From NCBI GenBank assembly GCA_019137195.1, contig JAGVSR010000085.1, forward strand, positions 1 through 36,184: a stretch of 36,184 bases of DNA, given 5' to 3'. Below, piece by piece: positions 34,514-36,184 of the stretch. A program made the position numbers and the translations under genes. The DNA comes from Alphaproteobacteria bacterium. GTDB lineage: Bacteria; Pseudomonadota; Alphaproteobacteria; Rhizobiales; Hyphomicrobiaceae. The notes under the pieces are model-generated. The model made no database searches. It saw only the letters and a list, made by a program, of their open reading frames with translations, and was not told where the DNA came from. How positions within the stretch are numbered: position 1 is the stretch's first letter; the number at the start of each line of letters is the position of its first letter.

Positions 34514-35080
34514 TCAACAGTCGCTGAAGAGCGACAGCATGCAATCCCAGGTCTTCTTGGCGGCGCGGCCGACGGCGCCTCCGGCCTCCTCGACCTTCTC
34601 GCCTGCCTTCTTTGCAGTTCCGGTCACGGCCTTGCCGGCGGTCTCGAGGCCTTGCTGCGACGTCTCCACCGTCTTCTTGGCAAGTTCCTCGACGGTACGA
34701 GGGGCTTTCGGCGCCGGCTCTGCGCCTTCGGCTGCGCCATCCGGATCAGCCCTTGCGGCGTCGGCCGGCAGCGCGGGAAGGCCGGCCTCCGGCAGCGCCA
34801 CGATCTTCAGAATGCCGGGGCAGGGTTTCGGCGCGCTGCGCGGCACCGAGCAGCTCTCGTGATTGCCGGATTTGGCGAGCGCGGCGATGCATAGCAGCTG
34901 CTCGCGGGCGTCGGGCGGCGCGTCCGGGGCGGCACCTTCGACGACGCAGGCATACATGGCGGCCGGACTGGCGCAGGTCACGCAGTATTCCGCCGCCGTT
35001 GCCGGCGCTGCCACGGCGGCCGTGAGCACCACCACGGCCATAGGGCCGTGCAACGCCTTTACGGAACACGCACTCTGCAA
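34514..35080 (-). CDS. Exported protein with Cys-containing domain and amphipathic C-terminal helix
   Basis: A signal peptide is evident (AVVVLTAAVAAPATAAEYC). The mature part has Cys residues in EYCVTCAS, MYACVVEG, LLCIAALAKSG, ESCSVPR and KPCPGILK, suggesting several disulphides, then a Pro/Ala/Glu linker and a long Lys/Glu/Ala-rich amphipathic helix (VEELAKKTVETSQQGLET onwards), with WDCMLSLFSDC at the end. TTG 35080 is preferred because GAAGGGA lies about 8 bases upstream and gives a Lys-containing signal N-terminus (188 residues); ATG 35041 would leave an uncharged start. I do not recognise a family. It may act at the cell envelope. Confidence 0.65.
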   Translation of the reverse strand: MQSACSVKALHGPMAVVVLTAAVAAPATAAEYCVTCASPAAMYACVVEGAAPDAPPDAREQLLCIAALAKSGNHESCSVPRSAPKPCPGILKIVALPEAGLPALPADAARADPDGAAEGAEPAPKAPRTVEELAKKTVETSQQGLETAGKAVTGTAKKAGEKVEEAGGAVGRAAKKTWDCMLSLFSDC

Positions 35081-35266
35081 CGCCGTTTTCCCTTCTGCCT
35101 CATCGTGATGGCAGTCTATCCGGTCTCTCCCGGGAGAGCAAAGCCACACGGCCACAGTCGTCACGGGGCCTCAATTGCAATGATCGCACGACGGCGTCAC
35201 GGGTTCTTTGCCTCAACGCCTTGCCAACGTCCAGGGCCCCCATTATAGGGGGTGCTTCGCCTAGCT

Positions 35267-35358
35267 GGAGACGTGGCCGAGTGGCTGAAGGCGGCGGTTT
35301 GCTAAATCGTTGTACTTGGAAACAGGTACCGGAGGTTCGAATCCTCTCGTCTCCGCCA
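35267..35358 (+). tRNA. tRNA-Ser with anticodon GCU
   Basis: A 92-base class II tRNA: acceptor stem GGAGACG pairs with CGTCTCC, the D-arm begins at GCCGAGTGGCTGAAGGC, the anticodon GCT lies at 35301-35303 in the loop TTTGCTAAA, a long variable arm (GTTGTACTTGGAAACAGGTACC) follows, and the T-arm holds GGTTCGAATCC. CCA is encoded at 35356-35358. The variable arm and anticodon make it serine for AGC/AGU codons. Confidence 0.97.
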
Positions 35359-35613
35359 TACCTCATGCTGCTCAGCCGGACCTGAGCTTCCGACCGAGGC
35401 CCGAGCCTGGCCGTCGCTTGTCGCTATTTCGGCTTGATATTTCGTTCTTGAGACTGGCCGTTGGCGCGGCTGCCTAGGCAGCGCCAGACCGATGACCGTC
35501 CACTCGGCGGTATTGTGCTTCGAGCGTCGACGCCGTGCCATACTAACCCCGATTGCTCGAGAGCACGGCACGGCGTTCGCGCGGCTTGGGGCTCCGGCGT
35601 ACGAGCTCGCGAC

Positions 35614-36180
35614 CTAAGGCGCTCGCTTCCGGCCTGTCAGCATGGCGCGGACCAGGTTCTCTCCATGCTCCACCGAGGCGACGATGACGCCGAGCACGTG
35701 CAACCCGACAAGTCCAAGTGCGGCGTAGGCCAGCGCCTCATGCACCTCCTCGAGGATCTTGGATCCCCAGTAGGCGTCGAGTGTCATCAAGTAGCCTGTC
35801 ACCGACAGGCCGATCAGAGCGGCAATGAGGGCAAGGACCATCGCACCACCGGCCGGATTGTGCCCAAGGTAGCGAGGAGCCTCCAGGCGAACGGACTGCT
35901 TGAGGAACGTCGCCACAGCTGCAGGACCGCGGACAAAATCCGAGAACCTCGCGTAGCGCGGTCCGACGAAACCCCACACGATGCGCAGCGCCACAAGTGC
36001 GGCGATCGCATAGCCGGCTGCGACATGAACGCGTTCGATCTCGTCGCCGGTCACGAATGCGACGGCGAACAGGAGGACGAGGCTCCAGTGGAAGATCCGG
36101 ACGAACGGGTCCCAGACCTTGACGGTTGCCGGCTTCGCGCCGGCAACCTCGGTTCTGGTCCTGTCGAAGGTGCCAAACAT
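35614..36180 (-). CDS. Cytochrome b561-family protein
   Basis: A 188-residue membrane protein of the bacterial b561 / Ni-Fe hydrogenase cytochrome b-like family. It starts with VKVWDPFVRIFHWSLVLLF (His31), has His52 in ERVHVAAGYAI, segments at about residues 33-48, 55-72, 108-130 and 147-168, and His residues in LEEVHEALAY and GLHVLGVIV. The four His residues likely bind two haem b groups. It probably passes electrons between quinone and a periplasmic cytochrome c partner, whose gene is not in the window. ATG 36180 begins only 4 bases from the window edge, so its upstream signals cannot be judged. Confidence 0.88.
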   Translation of the reverse strand: MFGTFDRTRTEVAGAKPATVKVWDPFVRIFHWSLVLLFAVAFVTGDEIERVHVAAGYAIAALVALRIVWGFVGPRYARFSDFVRGPAAVATFLKQSVRLEAPRYLGHNPAGGAMVLALIAALIGLSVTGYLMTLDAYWGSKILEEVHEALAYAALGLVGLHVLGVIVASVEHGENLVRAMLTGRKRAP

Positions 36181-36184
36181 GGGC

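Noticed and set aside
35100-35571. Minus-strand frames crossing the tRNA-Ser gene
   Set aside because: Their translations (for example ERIRTSGTCFQVQRFS and RREDSNLRYLFPS) are well-known false proteins from the complement of serine tRNA genes.

Overview
The window reads as chromosomal DNA from a GC-rich alphaproteobacterium, most likely of the order Hyphomicrobiales (Rhizobiales). The reasons are the strong G/C bias at third codon positions, a DUF2865 secreted protein typical of that order, a zinc-less type of glutamyl-tRNA synthetase, an RpoE/ChrR sigma/anti-sigma pair whose zinc ligands line up with those of Rhodobacter, and a PutA lacking the enterobacterial DNA-binding domain. Genus cannot be read from sequence alone. 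I see no phage, transposase, integrase or CRISPR array. Nearly all of the window is ordinary chromosome with a few accessory patches.

Layout. 1-1.3 kb: the tail of an unknown gene converges through a hairpin on a small membrane protein gene translationally coupled to panC. 1.5-6.2 kb: putA (proline to glutamate) and gltX. 6.7-8.7 kb, minus strand: an acetyltransferase and the DUF2865 protein. 9-12.8 kb: cysS, an overlapping acetyltransferase gene, a 39-residue membrane microprotein and cimA (isoleucine precursor synthesis). 12.9-14.6 kb: two tandem secreted pentapeptide-repeat proteins. 15-17.1 kb: poorly known envelope proteins, one followed by a textbook terminator. 17.2-19 kb: a WecA/MraY-type polyprenyl-phosphate sugar-phosphate transferase divergent from ribA.

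19.1-21.9 kb is the most interesting part. A 24-bp perfect inverted repeat resembling a Zur box sits just in front of a small His/Cys-rich DUF2946-like secreted protein and a ZnuD-type TonB-dependent receptor, suggesting a zinc-starvation uptake unit. 22-24.2 kb: a LysR regulator divergent from a glutathione S-transferase / PNPOx-like pair. 24.3-26.3 kb, minus strand: an ECF sigma factor, its ChrR zinc-cupin anti-sigma factor and a short-chain dehydrogenase, a compact version of the singlet-oxygen/peroxide stress module; a Kef-type cation/proton antiporter gene diverges from it.

28.7-33.4 kb: tkt and pgk flank an oppositely oriented chaA-type Ca2+/H+ antiporter gene, where related genomes commonly carry gap. 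33.4-36.2 kb: a small putative lipoprotein, a Sel1-like protein, a secreted Cys-containing protein, tRNA-Ser(GCU) and a cytochrome b561. No large new system is visible. The best leads are the putative Zur-controlled zinc unit, the paired secreted pentapeptide proteins, the microproteins, and the chaA insertion in the glycolytic cluster.
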